A stretch of DNA of 37,150 nucleotides from Bacilli bacterium (GCA_024408495.1 JAKSUY010000009.1:1-37150), one strand, 5' to 3'; positions 24,740 through 32,049 are shown, counted from the first letter of the stretch. A program made the numbers and translations. The notes: generated by a model from the sequence alone, not told the origin.

Positions 24740-24797
24740 GGTTGGCCTTCTGGCAGATGGATGCTGGATGTACGGTAAACGTAGGACCAATCTTTTT
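24740..24797 (+). terminator. Structured element after relE, probable terminator
   Basis: GGTTGGCC (24740-24747) pairs with GGACCAATC (24784-24792, one bulged A, one G-U pair), followed by TTTTTATTTT. The 36-base loop contains a further TACG/CGTA hairpin. The T-run makes it terminator-like for relBE, but the loop is unusually large, so a small structured RNA is possible. Confidence 0.5.
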
Positions 24798-24829
24798 ATT
24801 TTATAAATTTGCTTTTATTTAACATAGTG

Positions 24830-24902
24830 TATAATGTATATCACTCCGTAAGGGGTATTGTTCTTTAGATTACCGCCAAACATTTGGGGGTAAGTCCATT
24901 GT
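24830..24902 (+). promoter_or_regulatory. tmRNA promoter and leader with strong dyad
   Basis: TATAAT (24830-24835) preceded by TG; expected start near 24842, leaving a leader of about 60 bases to be removed before tmRNA. In the leader, TACCGCCAAA (24871-24880) and TTTGGGGGTA (24883-24892) are complementary except for one G-G mismatch, a tight hairpin just before the mature 5' end. AAGGGGTATTGTTC (24850-24863) is complementary to 25495-25508 beyond the 3' end. Confidence 0.6.
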
Positions 24903-25303
24903 GGGGTCGTCCTGGTTTCGACAGGATGAGTCCGGATAAGAAATACAGTAGCCTGGTAAACTTAAATACCAAACAGAAAATAACTGGCAAAAATTATTCA
25001 TTTGTGAATGCTCGTACGAGCAATGCACAACTTGCTCTTGCTTAATTTAGCCCTTAATTATTAGGCCGCGCCTAGCGCGGAGAGCACGCTCCCTAAGGTT
25101 TATAGAACCTCACGCTTAGGATCAGTGTCATAACAAGGTTTTGTAGGTGGTGAGATGGTTATAATCACTTCCCGAAACTTTATAACCTAGCTGATATTGA
25201 TTACGCTTATATATAGATATCAGTAAAGTAAGTGTAAGATAAACTGGACAAGTTCTTATGTGGTCCTTCTTGGACAGGGGTTCAACTCCCCTCGACTCCA
25301 CCA
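24903..25303 (+). ncRNA. ssrA: tmRNA (transfer-messenger RNA)
   Basis: The 5' end GGGGTCG, then TCCTGGTTTCGACAGGA, pairs with CGACTCC before ACCA at the 3' end to make the tRNA-like acceptor stem; the T-arm is GGGGTTCAACTCCCC. The tag reading frame starts at GGC 24986 and ends with TAA at 25043-25045, encoding GKNYSFVNARTSNAQLALA (19 residues, preceded in the protein by the alanine carried on tmRNA). The ALA ending is the usual protease degron. Several pseudoknot-like GC stems follow (25063-25110). Length is about 401 bases. It rescues stalled ribosomes and tags the broken proteins for degradation. Confidence 0.97.
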
Positions 25304-25304
25304 A
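25288..25304. repeat. Direct repeat copy 1 (attachment site at tmRNA 3' end)
   Basis: CCCCTCGACTCCACCAA, the final 17 bases spanning the T-arm/acceptor end of tmRNA, is repeated exactly at 26831-26847. tmRNA 3' ends are classical integration sites for tyrosine recombinases. Confidence 0.8.
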
Positions 25305-25344
25305 AACGAAAAAAGATTAGTAATAATCGTAGATATAGGCAATT

Positions 25345-25375
25345 CGCACTAAAATTCGTTTAGTGCGTTTGATTT
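25345..25375 (+). terminator. Hairpin 42 bases after tmRNA, likely its present terminator
   Basis: CGCACTAAA (25345-25353), loop ATTCG, TTTAGTGCG (25359-25367): nine perfect base pairs, then TTTGATTT. The T-run is imperfect. Confidence 0.55.
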
Positions 25376-25400
25376 CCCATTTTAATTAGCAACTATCGAA

Positions 25401-25425
25401 TGTTTAAAGGATTTAAACAATTTTT
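25401..25425 (+). terminator. Second AT-rich hairpin in the island's left end
   Basis: TGTTTAAA (25401-25408), loop GGA, TTTAAACA (25412-25419), then ATTTTT. Eight AU-rich pairs; a weak terminator or a recombination-related dyad. Confidence 0.35.
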
Positions 25426-25474
25426 CATTAAGGTAGGTTTTTGTTGCTCCTCCCCAAAGAACAAGAAGAAAGGG

Positions 25475-25512
25475 TAAAGTGTTCTTTCATCAAGGAACAA
25501 TACCCCTTTTTT
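25475..25512 (+). terminator. Imperfect hairpin with T-run before the HEXXH gene
   Basis: GGGTA-AAG-TGTTCTT (from 25472) pairs with AAGGAACA-A-TACCC (to 25505), followed by CTTTTTT. The 3' arm is also the inverse complement of the tmRNA leader segment 24850-24863. Confidence 0.45.
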
Positions 25513-25533
25513 ATAAAATGTATTACGATATAT
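25512..25533 (+). promoter_or_regulatory. relBE-promoter-like sequence upstream of the HEXXH gene
   Basis: 22 bases match the relBE promoter segment 24180-24201 at 20 positions, with 15 identical from the start (TATAAAATGTATTAC) and one half of the RelB palindrome nearly intact (TGTATTACG). The match ends six bases before the ATG at 25539. Confidence 0.5.
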
Positions 25534-25538
25534 GTGAT

Positions 25539-26765
25539 ATGAAAAAGGGTCTTATCATCACATCTATTGGATTTGCTTTTTTGTTCATAATGGTTATTGT
25601 AGGAGCGACTACTAACAATAACGCTTTTCTAATTATATGGTCTGTGTTTTGTTCAGGTTTTTTTATTTCTGTGATGGTATTCCTTATTAAATACATAATT
25701 GATAAGCGACAAGAAAAACGAAGTTATGAAGCGTACAAAAAGACCTTTCGTAAGGCTACCCCAGAAGAACAGGCGAGATATTCTAATAACGCAAAGCGCA
25801 CAAATAATAATTATTCTAATAATCAAAATAAAACAAAAACAGAAAAACACAGTGACTATTATGGTTGGGAAGAAACAGGCGCTGATGCTGAATATGAATT
25901 AATCAGAACGTTTGATGAGAGAATAAAAAAGGATTTTCCAGACTTACCATTAAAATCATTTGTTTTGCCGACAAGACTATTTCAAAAATTACAATATGAT
26001 ATTTCATCAAATAACATTCCGTCTGCTTTGACGCTTCAAGAAATAGCGCTACATATGGAAAAGCATATAGGTTTTTCTAATGATAAGGCTGTAGTTGAAG
26101 TTATAAAAACGGACAAGCCGTCGGGCTATACAGGAACACACGAAAGGTTTTTATCTACGTTAAGTAAAATCAAAATTTACTATTCGCCTGTGTTTAGCGC
26201 CTACAATGTTTTATCAATACTCGCTCATGAAATAGCACATGCCTATCAGCAATATTATAAGCACCCACATTATTCTAATGATGAAGTTATGAGTGAAAAG
26301 TTTACTGATGATATCGCTATTTACTTGGGATTTACTGATATATACAAAGAAGGTCAGCGATATAAAAATGGACGAATGGGATACTTATCAGACAATTCTC
26401 TTCGTTATATAGATGATTTAGTTAAAACACGATATACAGCAGAAGCACCATTAAGAGAAAATAAGAAAAAGTGGGAAAAAATAATTAAACAGGCGAATGA
26501 GACATTAGGAATTTTAAAAATGAATTTTGAAGCTTTCAAAAATGATTGTTCTGATAAAGAACTATGGAATAAACTAACAATAGCATCGCAGGAAGCGCTA
26601 TCCAAAAAGTATTTAAATGATGACTATATTAAATTTTGGACTGATAGAGTTAAGAAGATAACTCAATTAACTGAACCTGATGCTAATGCGCTTAATAATG
26701 AACTTTCACATGAAGTGATGGCGTTAATGACTTCTTACAAAGAACTTCAAAAGATAAAAGGATAA
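25539..26765 (+). CDS. Membrane-anchored HEXXH zinc metallopeptidase-like protein of the tmRNA island
   Basis: 408 residues from ATG 25539 (a GTG at 25479 would run through a terminator hairpin and is rejected). Two membrane segments (about 4-23 and 28-50) form a hairpin anchor; residues 55-115 are polar and Asn/Lys-rich; the rest is cytoplasmic. VLSILAHEIAHAYQQYY carries HEIAH (230-234), and Glu253 in SEKFTDDIAIYLGF is the likely third zinc ligand, in an ExxxD helix as in gluzincins. The C-terminal 130 residues are helical. I cannot assign a known family beyond zincin-like. It is the only gene of the island; a role in defence or host-protein cleavage is speculative. No Shine-Dalgarno is visible. 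Confidence 0.75.
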   Translation: MKKGLIITSIGFAFLFIMVIVGATTNNNAFLIIWSVFCSGFFISVMVFLIKYIIDKRQEKRSYEAYKKTFRKATPEEQARYSNNAKRTNNNYSNNQNKTKTEKHSDYYGWEETGADAEYELIRTFDERIKKDFPDLPLKSFVLPTRLFQKLQYDISSNNIPSALTLQEIALHMEKHIGFSNDKAVVEVIKTDKPSGYTGTHERFLSTLSKIKIYYSPVFSAYNVLSILAHEIAHAYQQYYKHPHYSNDEVMSEKFTDDIAIYLGFTDIYKEGQRYKNGRMGYLSDNSLRYIDDLVKTRYTAEAPLRENKKKWEKIIKQANETLGILKMNFEAFKNDCSDKELWNKLTIASQEALSKKYLNDDYIKFWTDRVKKITQLTEPDANALNNELSHEVMALMTSYKELQKIKG

Positions 26766-26830
26766 TTTCCTGCTCTTCTAAATACAATAAGTATCAAAAC
26801 TATATCAAAACCACTCTTTGCTCAGTAATG

Positions 26831-26847
26831 CCCCTCGACTCCACCAA
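26831..26847. repeat. Direct repeat copy 2 (displaced tmRNA 3' end)
   Basis: Exact 17-base copy of 25288-25304. Sequence on either side differs from the first copy, so the identity is limited to the core expected of an attachment site. Confidence 0.8.
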
Positions 26848-26858
26848 TTAAATGAAAT

Positions 26859-26910
26859 TGTCCCCTAAAATTGGACTTAAAGTACAATTAAAAAGGGGAT
26901 TTTTTAATGC
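26859..26910 (+). other. Dyad with T-run beyond the island; terminator or insertion-sequence end
   Basis: TCCCC (26861-26865) pairs with GGGGA (26895-26899), followed by six Ts; GTCC/GGAC forms an inner stem. It may be the original tmRNA terminator, displaced by the island. The string TGTCCCCTAAAATTGGAC (26859-26876) also resembles the terminal repeats of IS3-family elements as I remember them, and ATGCCTAA at 26907 is like the start of their first ORF. No transposase is present. Confidence 0.4.
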
Positions 26911-26933
26911 CTAATTAAATAATATGAAGAATC

Positions 26934-27515
26934 TTAGTTATTAGGCTTCTTATCAAAGTCTAAAGTAAGGTCATAATCTCCTAGATGCTTCATTTTAAAT
27001 CCGTTCTTTTTATACTCTTCGTAATCAAAGGCTTCTAGTTCATCAATTGCTAATTTATGGAATTCATAGAAGTTATGCCACCACTCCCAACCTGATCCAA
27101 GAGAATTAGATAGATATGCATCAGCGATATCACATGCAGTTTGAGGAGCAACATAGAACGCTCCCATTGCTAATACGTTAACACCATTACCAGTAATTGC
27201 TCTAATGGCGGCTGGAAGACTTTCAACTACGCCAGCATGTACATGTGGACATTTACTTGCCGCGATATGAATACCCATACCTGTGCCACAAAAGACAAGC
27301 GCACGCTCGTAATTACCTTCTGATATTTGTGCGCCTACTCTTAAGCCTACTCGATGGAACATATTCTCAGTATCATTAGGCTTAGAATCCTTAGTGACTC
27401 CTAAATCAAGGATTTCCCATCCTTTTTTTCTTAAATGTTCACACACTACTTCTTTAAGAGGGAAACCAGCGAAATCCGCTCCAACGACTAATTGTTTATC
27501 TTTTACCATTTTCAT
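26934..27515 (-). CDS. RpiB/LacA/LacB-family sugar-phosphate isomerase
   Basis: 193 residues. LVVGADFAGFPLKEVVCEHLRKKGWEILDLG, ALVFCGTGMGIHIAASKCPHVHAG and AITGNGVNVLAMGAFYV are the RpiB/LacAB blocks; the Cys in VFCGTGMG corresponds to the catalytic cysteine of RpiB. It is about 45 residues longer than RpiB, with a C-terminal tail rich in Trp, Phe and Tyr (GSGWEWWHNFYEFHKLAI). It may isomerise ribose 5-phosphate or another sugar or tetrulose phosphate. GAGGTG lies seven bases before the first ATG, favouring 27515, and TATAAT (27544-27539) is a -10. It stands alone. Confidence 0.85.
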   Translation of the reverse strand: MKMVKDKQLVVGADFAGFPLKEVVCEHLRKKGWEILDLGVTKDSKPNDTENMFHRVGLRVGAQISEGNYERALVFCGTGMGIHIAASKCPHVHAGVVESLPAAIRAITGNGVNVLAMGAFYVAPQTACDIADAYLSNSLGSGWEWWHNFYEFHKLAIDELEAFDYEEYKKNGFKMKHLGDYDLTLDFDKKPNN

Positions 27516-27587
27516 TTGATAGACACCTCACTAAACTAATTATATGCTGATTTTATCTATATATTTAAGTATTAAACTGGTTTTATT

Positions 27588-27644
27588 TTGACTTTTGCTC
27601 GCACATAAAGTAGATTTAATCTAATACATAAAAAGGATATCTAT
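27588..27644 (+). promoter_or_regulatory. Promoter of the surface protein gene at 27645
   Basis: TTGACT (27588-27593), 17-base spacer, TAGATT (27611-27616), then AAAAGGA about eight bases before the ATG. Confidence 0.45.
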
Positions 27645-29336
27645 ATGGCTAAACATGTAAAAATTTTAGAAGGACATTCAATTAATGAATGGGAAAGTAA
27701 GTTTAAAAAGAAAATTGAAAAAGGGAAATTAAGAACTTTTAATAGTGAAAAAGAATTAATTGATTTCGCTACTTATTGGAAGATTAATAATAAGTATTAT
27801 CAAGTGCCAACATTCTTTGAATGGTATAACAAATCATTAAGAAAATCAGTTGGTCTTACTGTTGCGTTAACTGCTACATCAGTTCTCGCAACTTTCTTTT
27901 TATGTGCCGCACTTATTCAATCGCAAATCAAATGGAATGAAGATCAAGGCTATACAGTCAGTTTGTATGCGGATGAAGGTGCATTTAAGGATGGTTCTAA
28001 AACAGTTAAAACCAAAACTATAAGCGGCATTAAGAAAGGAACTAAATTAAAAGATGTTAAAGGATATGATAGTTGCATTCCTATTAGAGATGATTATGAA
28101 TTTAAACATTGGCACGTAGATGATGGAGAAGAGATTCCTACTGAGTTTTCTGATGATATGGAAATTACTAGTAATGTATCTTTAAAAGCTTATTACGAAT
28201 TAAATCCAAGATCTCCAGATAAATTTGATGAAGATTCTTGGGAAACGGTTCTAAGTGTTATTAGACAAGGCAAAGCTGTGTTTATTGATACTTATTGTAA
28301 AGACCAGCCTAGTTATTCCACTGATAAGGAAAAGGCTTTACTTGAATTTATGGATAGCCCAACCAATTGGCGCATTATATCCGTTGGCAATGTCGGTGAT
28401 TATGGTGTAAGAATTATTGGCATTGGACAAGATAAGCTTTATTCTACTGAAGAGTCTCTTGATAGGGAACTATTTACTTTTGAATTTAACGAATGCATTT
28501 TCCCTATCTCTTATTCATTTGCGGAATATGGGACTCCGTTCTATACGAAATCTGGTTCAAGTGATCCGTATGAAATCCAAGAATATTGTGGTTTAAAAAC
28601 TTACACTGAGGATATTGTCCTTAATCAACTCCCGCTTCTTATTAGAGAAAATATGAAGACTGTTACTAAGAGAACGCTTCAAGTAAAAGGCGGATTTAAG
28701 TATCATTACAATGAGACATTACAAAGTTGGGTATTTGATAGAGAATGCCTTGATGGAAGCGCTGATGAAGATAACAAACTTGAAATAGTTAACACTCCAG
28801 AAAGATTATTCTCTTTAAGTCTTGATGAAATCGGTGCCACTAAGTATCAATTTAAATATGGTGATAAAGAAGAAGGACTTAAATTAATGGGCGAAACCAC
28901 TCAACACAACAAAGAGTTGATGGATAAAGTCGGTTTAAAAGTTGGCGAAGGTTTCTATGATGAAGAAACTGAAGACTATACTGGAGCGTATCCATTCTAC
29001 ACTCACGAATGGTATAATCCAGACGATCATACTGATGATATTAAAAGAATGAAAAGATACTTTATCGGTACCGGCGAAAAAAGTGTTAATGCTTTATATC
29101 GTCTGAGATCAATTTACATTCCTAATGAATACGATGCTGATGAAGATAATAGAGCAAGCGGTAATAAAGATTATAGTCCATTTGAAACTTGGAATATTTC
29201 CGCTGAAGGAACTATTGGTAACCGCAAAACTTCTGGCAGGATTAATCACGATGTTGAGCCCAATGATCGTTATCATTTCGCTGCTGGCGATATGGCTTGG
29301 AATTCAGCGTTCGTCGCTCCAGCGTTCTGCCTCTAA
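27645..29336 (+). CDS. Membrane-anchored surface protein with InlB-type repeat and AFCL C-terminus
   Basis: 563 residues. About 65 residues are cytoplasmic, then one membrane segment (70-92), then a large outside part. Residues about 103-180 (YTVSLYADEGAF ... EFKHWHVDDGEEI ... VSLKAYYE) look like a Listeria-Bacteroides (InlB B) repeat. The end, HFAAGDMAWNSAFVAPAFCL, resembles the (R/A)PAFCL ending of DUF6273-type surface domains common in related gut bacteria. No catalytic motif is visible. It has no LPXTG motif, so it is held by the membrane segment. Its function is unknown. Three small membrane-protein genes follow on the same strand. Confidence 0.65.
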   Translation: MAKHVKILEGHSINEWESKFKKKIEKGKLRTFNSEKELIDFATYWKINNKYYQVPTFFEWYNKSLRKSVGLTVALTATSVLATFFLCAALIQSQIKWNEDQGYTVSLYADEGAFKDGSKTVKTKTISGIKKGTKLKDVKGYDSCIPIRDDYEFKHWHVDDGEEIPTEFSDDMEITSNVSLKAYYELNPRSPDKFDEDSWETVLSVIRQGKAVFIDTYCKDQPSYSTDKEKALLEFMDSPTNWRIISVGNVGDYGVRIIGIGQDKLYSTEESLDRELFTFEFNECIFPISYSFAEYGTPFYTKSGSSDPYEIQEYCGLKTYTEDIVLNQLPLLIRENMKTVTKRTLQVKGGFKYHYNETLQSWVFDRECLDGSADEDNKLEIVNTPERLFSLSLDEIGATKYQFKYGDKEEGLKLMGETTQHNKELMDKVGLKVGEGFYDEETEDYTGAYPFYTHEWYNPDDHTDDIKRMKRYFIGTGEKSVNALYRLRSIYIPNEYDADEDNRASGNKDYSPFETWNISAEGTIGNRKTSGRINHDVEPNDRYHFAAGDMAWNSAFVAPAFCL

Positions 29337-29399
29337 TTTATTATTAAATAGCAAAATTATTGAATAAATTTAATCAATATGATTAAATATTTTAAGTGT

Positions 29400-29870
29400 A
29401 TGGAAAATAAAAAGTCATTAAGCACTATTTTATTCGGAGTGGCAATGCTCCTATTTGTGTGTGCTACATTTGCAATGTTTGGTAAGATTTATTCTTATAC
29501 TGGCGGAGAGCCTAATATGTTTCAAGCAGCGTTTGGCACATCTGGAGCGGATGGATATAGAACACCTGGATTAACTGCTATCTTTGCTTTCCAAATGATA
29601 ATTATTGCTGGTGTCATTGCAATTATTGTGGGTGCAGCAACTAATAAATTCCATTATGTTCTTATGATTGTCTTATACAGCATTGTTTGTTTATGTTCGT
29701 TTATTACATTTATCATTTCGTTTAATGCCGCTAATCTTTATTTATCTAGCCGCGGTACCATTCTACCAGGAGTAACCTTAGGCGCTGGTCCAATTATTTA
29801 TTCCATCATGCATATCTTAGGATTATTAGTTAGTGCTGGTGGACTTGTCTTATCCCGCCGTGGTAAATAA
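29400..29870 (+). CDS. Four-helix membrane protein, paralogue of the protein at 30232
   Basis: 156 residues from MENKKSLSTILFGVAMLLFV. Four hydrophobic segments. The opening parallels MKDKKSLVSKCLFGGGLLAL of the gene at 30232, and the general plan (short Lys-rich start, FG in helix 1, outside loop, three more helices, GLVLSRRGK / GLFLGKDA end) is the same. An ATG at 29379 would add seven residues; I prefer 29400 by comparison with the paralogue. Neither has a clear Shine-Dalgarno. It overlaps the next gene by one base (TAATG). I do not recognise a family. Confidence 0.6.
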   Translation: MENKKSLSTILFGVAMLLFVCATFAMFGKIYSYTGGEPNMFQAAFGTSGADGYRTPGLTAIFAFQMIIIAGVIAIIVGAATNKFHYVLMIVLYSIVCLCSFITFIISFNAANLYLSSRGTILPGVTLGAGPIIYSIMHILGLLVSAGGLVLSRRGK

Positions 29871-30196
29871 TGAAAAAGAAAATTAAGTTTTTTCCAGGTA
29901 TTCTTGTTTTAACTATATTAGCAGTAGTGTCTAGCATTATTGCAGGTTCGCTATTTGAATTAGCATTAAAGGCAATGAAAAACCCAGCTGGCATAATCGG
30001 TGCCATGCTTATCTTGGTACTGTTTATTCTTGTGCTTATCGTTAGTATTATTTTAACTTGTGTTGATTTACCACTCACAATAACCTCATTAACAAAAAGT
30101 GAGAAAAAGACTTTCCCACTAATTATGTTAATAGTTGAATCGATAATTTTAATTATCGTAATTATATTAGTAATTTTGTTCTTTACGCAACGTTAA
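29870..30196 (+). CDS. Small three-helix membrane protein
   Basis: 108 residues, MKKKIKFFPGILVLTILAVVSSII, with three strongly hydrophobic stretches (about 10-27, 40-64, 83-105) and short basic loops. Its start overlaps the stop of the upstream gene by one base, so both are probably translated together. No family recognised. Confidence 0.6.
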   Translation: MKKKIKFFPGILVLTILAVVSSIIAGSLFELALKAMKNPAGIIGAMLILVLFILVLIVSIILTCVDLPLTITSLTKSEKKTFPLIMLIVESIILIIVIILVILFFTQR

Positions 30197-30231
30197 TTTA
30201 TAGTAGTATATCTCCCAAAGGAGGAAAAAAT

Positions 30232-30819
30232 ATGAAAGACAAGAAAAGTCTAGTTTCAAAATGTTTATTTGGAGGTGGATTACTCGCATTAATTTGTGGT
30301 GTTTTCTGTTTCTTTGGTTCAGCAACCGTTGGTTCTACTAGTATGCCAATACCTGGTGGATTAATATCGATTTCAGTATCGGTTAGTAGTCTATTTTCAT
30401 TCATGTTTGGAAGCACGGCTACTATTAATGCCACAGTTGCGGCAGGATCGGAGTCCGAATCATTTTCTCAATCAGGTACTGTGGATTTAGTTGGCGGAAC
30501 AACTGCATTATTTGCAATTGAAATGGTAATCGTTGTTCTTGCTGCAATTCTTCTTGTTGGCGCTTTTACCAAAAAGTTGCAAAAGAAATACATTACCATA
30601 GGAAGTTGTGTTACTTGTATTTTAGCGATTGCTGCAGTAATCTTGGCATTCTGCTCAAAAAAGATGATTATAGATGCCATACCTGACATTGAAGGCACTT
30701 CAGTGGATATTTTCAAATTAGGTTCAGCCGGCATCAGCTATGGTGTTCTTGGTATTGTTGGTATTCTTGCTACCGGTGCTGGATTATTCCTTGGCAAAGA
30801 TGCAACAGTAACTGCTTAA
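30232..30819 (+). CDS. Four-helix membrane protein, paralogue of the protein at 29400
   Basis: 195 residues, preceded by AAAGGAGG, the strongest ribosome binding site of this cluster. Helices at about 12-30, 95-117, 126-146 and 170-190; between helix 1 and 2 is a Ser/Gly/Thr-rich outside loop of about 60 residues (VGSTSMPIPGGLISIS, AAGSESESFSQSGT). Similar in plan to the gene at 29400. It is followed by an intrinsic terminator. Function unknown; the cluster may act with the surface protein at 27645. Confidence 0.65.
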   Translation: MKDKKSLVSKCLFGGGLLALICGVFCFFGSATVGSTSMPIPGGLISISVSVSSLFSFMFGSTATINATVAAGSESESFSQSGTVDLVGGTTALFAIEMVIVVLAAILLVGAFTKKLQKKYITIGSCVTCILAIAAVILAFCSKKMIIDAIPDIEGTSVDIFKLGSAGISYGVLGIVGILATGAGLFLGKDATVTA

Positions 30820-30833
30820 GCTGATTTATTAAT

Positions 30834-30867
30834 TAAAAAAACAGGGATTTTTGGTCCCTGTTTTTTT
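30834..30867. terminator. Bidirectional intrinsic terminator
   Basis: ACAGGGA (30841-30847), loop TTTTTGG, TCCCTGT (30855-30861), flanked by an A-run on the left and a T-run on the right. It ends the membrane-protein cluster on the plus strand and the malic enzyme operon on the minus strand. Confidence 0.92.
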
Positions 30868-30876
30868 GTTTGTTAT

Positions 30877-32049
30877 TTACTTCAAACGAGCGACACCAGT
30901 TTTAATAGCGGCTTCAGCAACTGCTTTCGCTACTGCTTCGCCTACACCTTTATCAAACGCTTTAGGAAGAATGTTCTCTGCGGTTAATTCGTTAGCAGGA
31001 ACTAAATCCGCTAACGCATGAGCAGCGGCTAATTTCATTTCTTCATTAATCTCTTTTGCGCGTACTCTTAAGGCTCCTTTAAAGATGCCTGGGAAGGCTA
31101 AGACATTATTAACTTGATTTGGATAGTCACTACGGCCAGTGCCAACAACGGCTGCACCAGCTGCTTTAGCCACATCTGGCATAATCTCTGGAACCGGGTT
31201 TGCCATCGCAAAGACAATCGCACCTTTATTCATAGATTTAATCATTTCTGGAGTAACGATATTAGGAGCTGAAACTCCAACAAAGATATCTGCACCTTTC
31301 ATGGCATCCGCTAGTTTACCTTGGATATGATCCTTATTAGTTAATTCAGCAATCTCTTCATTACCTACCGGAACATTGCCGCCTTTACAGATAATGCCGT
31401 ATTTATCACTCATAATAACGTTCTTAGGATTAAACTTCATTAAGAGTTTAGCAATTGCGGTACCCGCAGCACCAGCGCCAGAAAAGACAATGGTACAATC
31501 TTCCATCTTCTTGCCAACTACTTTAAGAGCGTTCATTACACCTGCCGCAACAATAATGGCGGTGCCATGTTGATCATCATGGAATACTGGTATGTCACAT
31601 ACTTCTTTTAATTTACGTTCAACTTCAAAGCAACGAGGCGCTCCAATATCTTCTAAGTTAATGCCACCAAAACTGCCGGAGATTAATTGAACGGTTTTAA
31701 CAATCTCATCTACATTCTTACTCTTAATACAAATTGGGAAAGCATCGACATCGCCAAAGGCTTTAAATAATGCACATTTACCTTCCATAACAGGCATTCC
31801 TGCTTCTGGACCAATATCACCTAAGCCTAGTACCGCTGTACCATCAGTAACCACTGCGACTAAGTTCCAACGTCTAGTTAATTCATAAGATTTATTTATA
31901 TCTTTATTTATTTCTAGACAAGCTTCGGCTACACCTGGAGTGTAGGCTAAAGATAGTTCATCACGATTAGTAACCGGTACTCTTGAAATAACTTCAATCT
32001 TGCCTTTCCATTCGTAATGTTTCTTTAATGATTCTTTCTTGTAATCCAT
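30877..32049 (-). CDS. NAD(P)-dependent malic enzyme
   Basis: 390 residues, the short bacterial type. [47 protein letters not shown] (substrate and metal site), [49 protein letters not shown] (nucleotide-binding glycine loop) and [22 protein letters not shown]-like [13 protein letters not shown] are all present. It converts malate to pyruvate and CO2 with reduction of NAD(P). It lies four bases after the stop of the dehydrogenase at 32054, clearly one operon. The final GVARLK ending is intact and runs into the shared terminator. Confidence 0.96.
   Translation of the reverse strand: MDYKKESLKKHYEWKGKIEVISRVPVTNRDELSLAYTPGVAEACLEINKDINKSYELTRRWNLVAVVTDGTAVLGLGDIGPEAGMPVMEGKCALFKAFGDVDAFPICIKSKNVDEIVKTVQLISGSFGGINLEDIGAPRCFEVERKLKEVCDIPVFHDDQHGTAIIVAAGVMNALKVVGKKMEDCTIVFSGAGAAGTAIAKLLMKFNPKNVIMSDKYGIICKGGNVPVGNEEIAELTNKDHIQGKLADAMKGADIFVGVSAPNIVTPEMIKSMNKGAIVFAMANPVPEIMPDVAKAAGAAVVGTGRSDYPNQVNNVLAFPGIFKGALRVRAKEINEEMKLAAAHALADLVPANELTAENILPKAFDKGVGEAVAKAVAEAAIKTGVARLK

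Larger units (their letters stand above)
25288..26847. mobile_element. Small genomic island integrated at the tmRNA 3' end
   Basis: A 1543-base segment between two exact 17-base repeats of the tmRNA 3' end. It carries one protein gene (25539-26765) and no recognisable integrase, so it is either a remnant after deletion or a minimal element mobilised by an enzyme encoded elsewhere. The first repeat belongs to the working tmRNA; the second is the displaced chromosomal 3' end. Its left 235 bases contain several hairpins. Confidence 0.7.

Noticed and set aside
24740-24797. Signal recognition particle RNA or a riboswitch
   Set aside because: No SRP tetraloop or asymmetric-loop motif and no known riboswitch core; left as a terminator-like structured element.
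25479-25538. GTG start at 25479 for the HEXXH gene
   Set aside because: It would translate through a terminator-like hairpin and add 20 residues before a good membrane-segment start at 25539.
29830-30734. Minus-strand ORFs opposite the small membrane-protein genes
   Set aside because: They are antisense shadows of hydrophobic-helix codons and lack ribosome binding sites. The plus-strand genes are overlapped or coupled to each other and end at a terminator.
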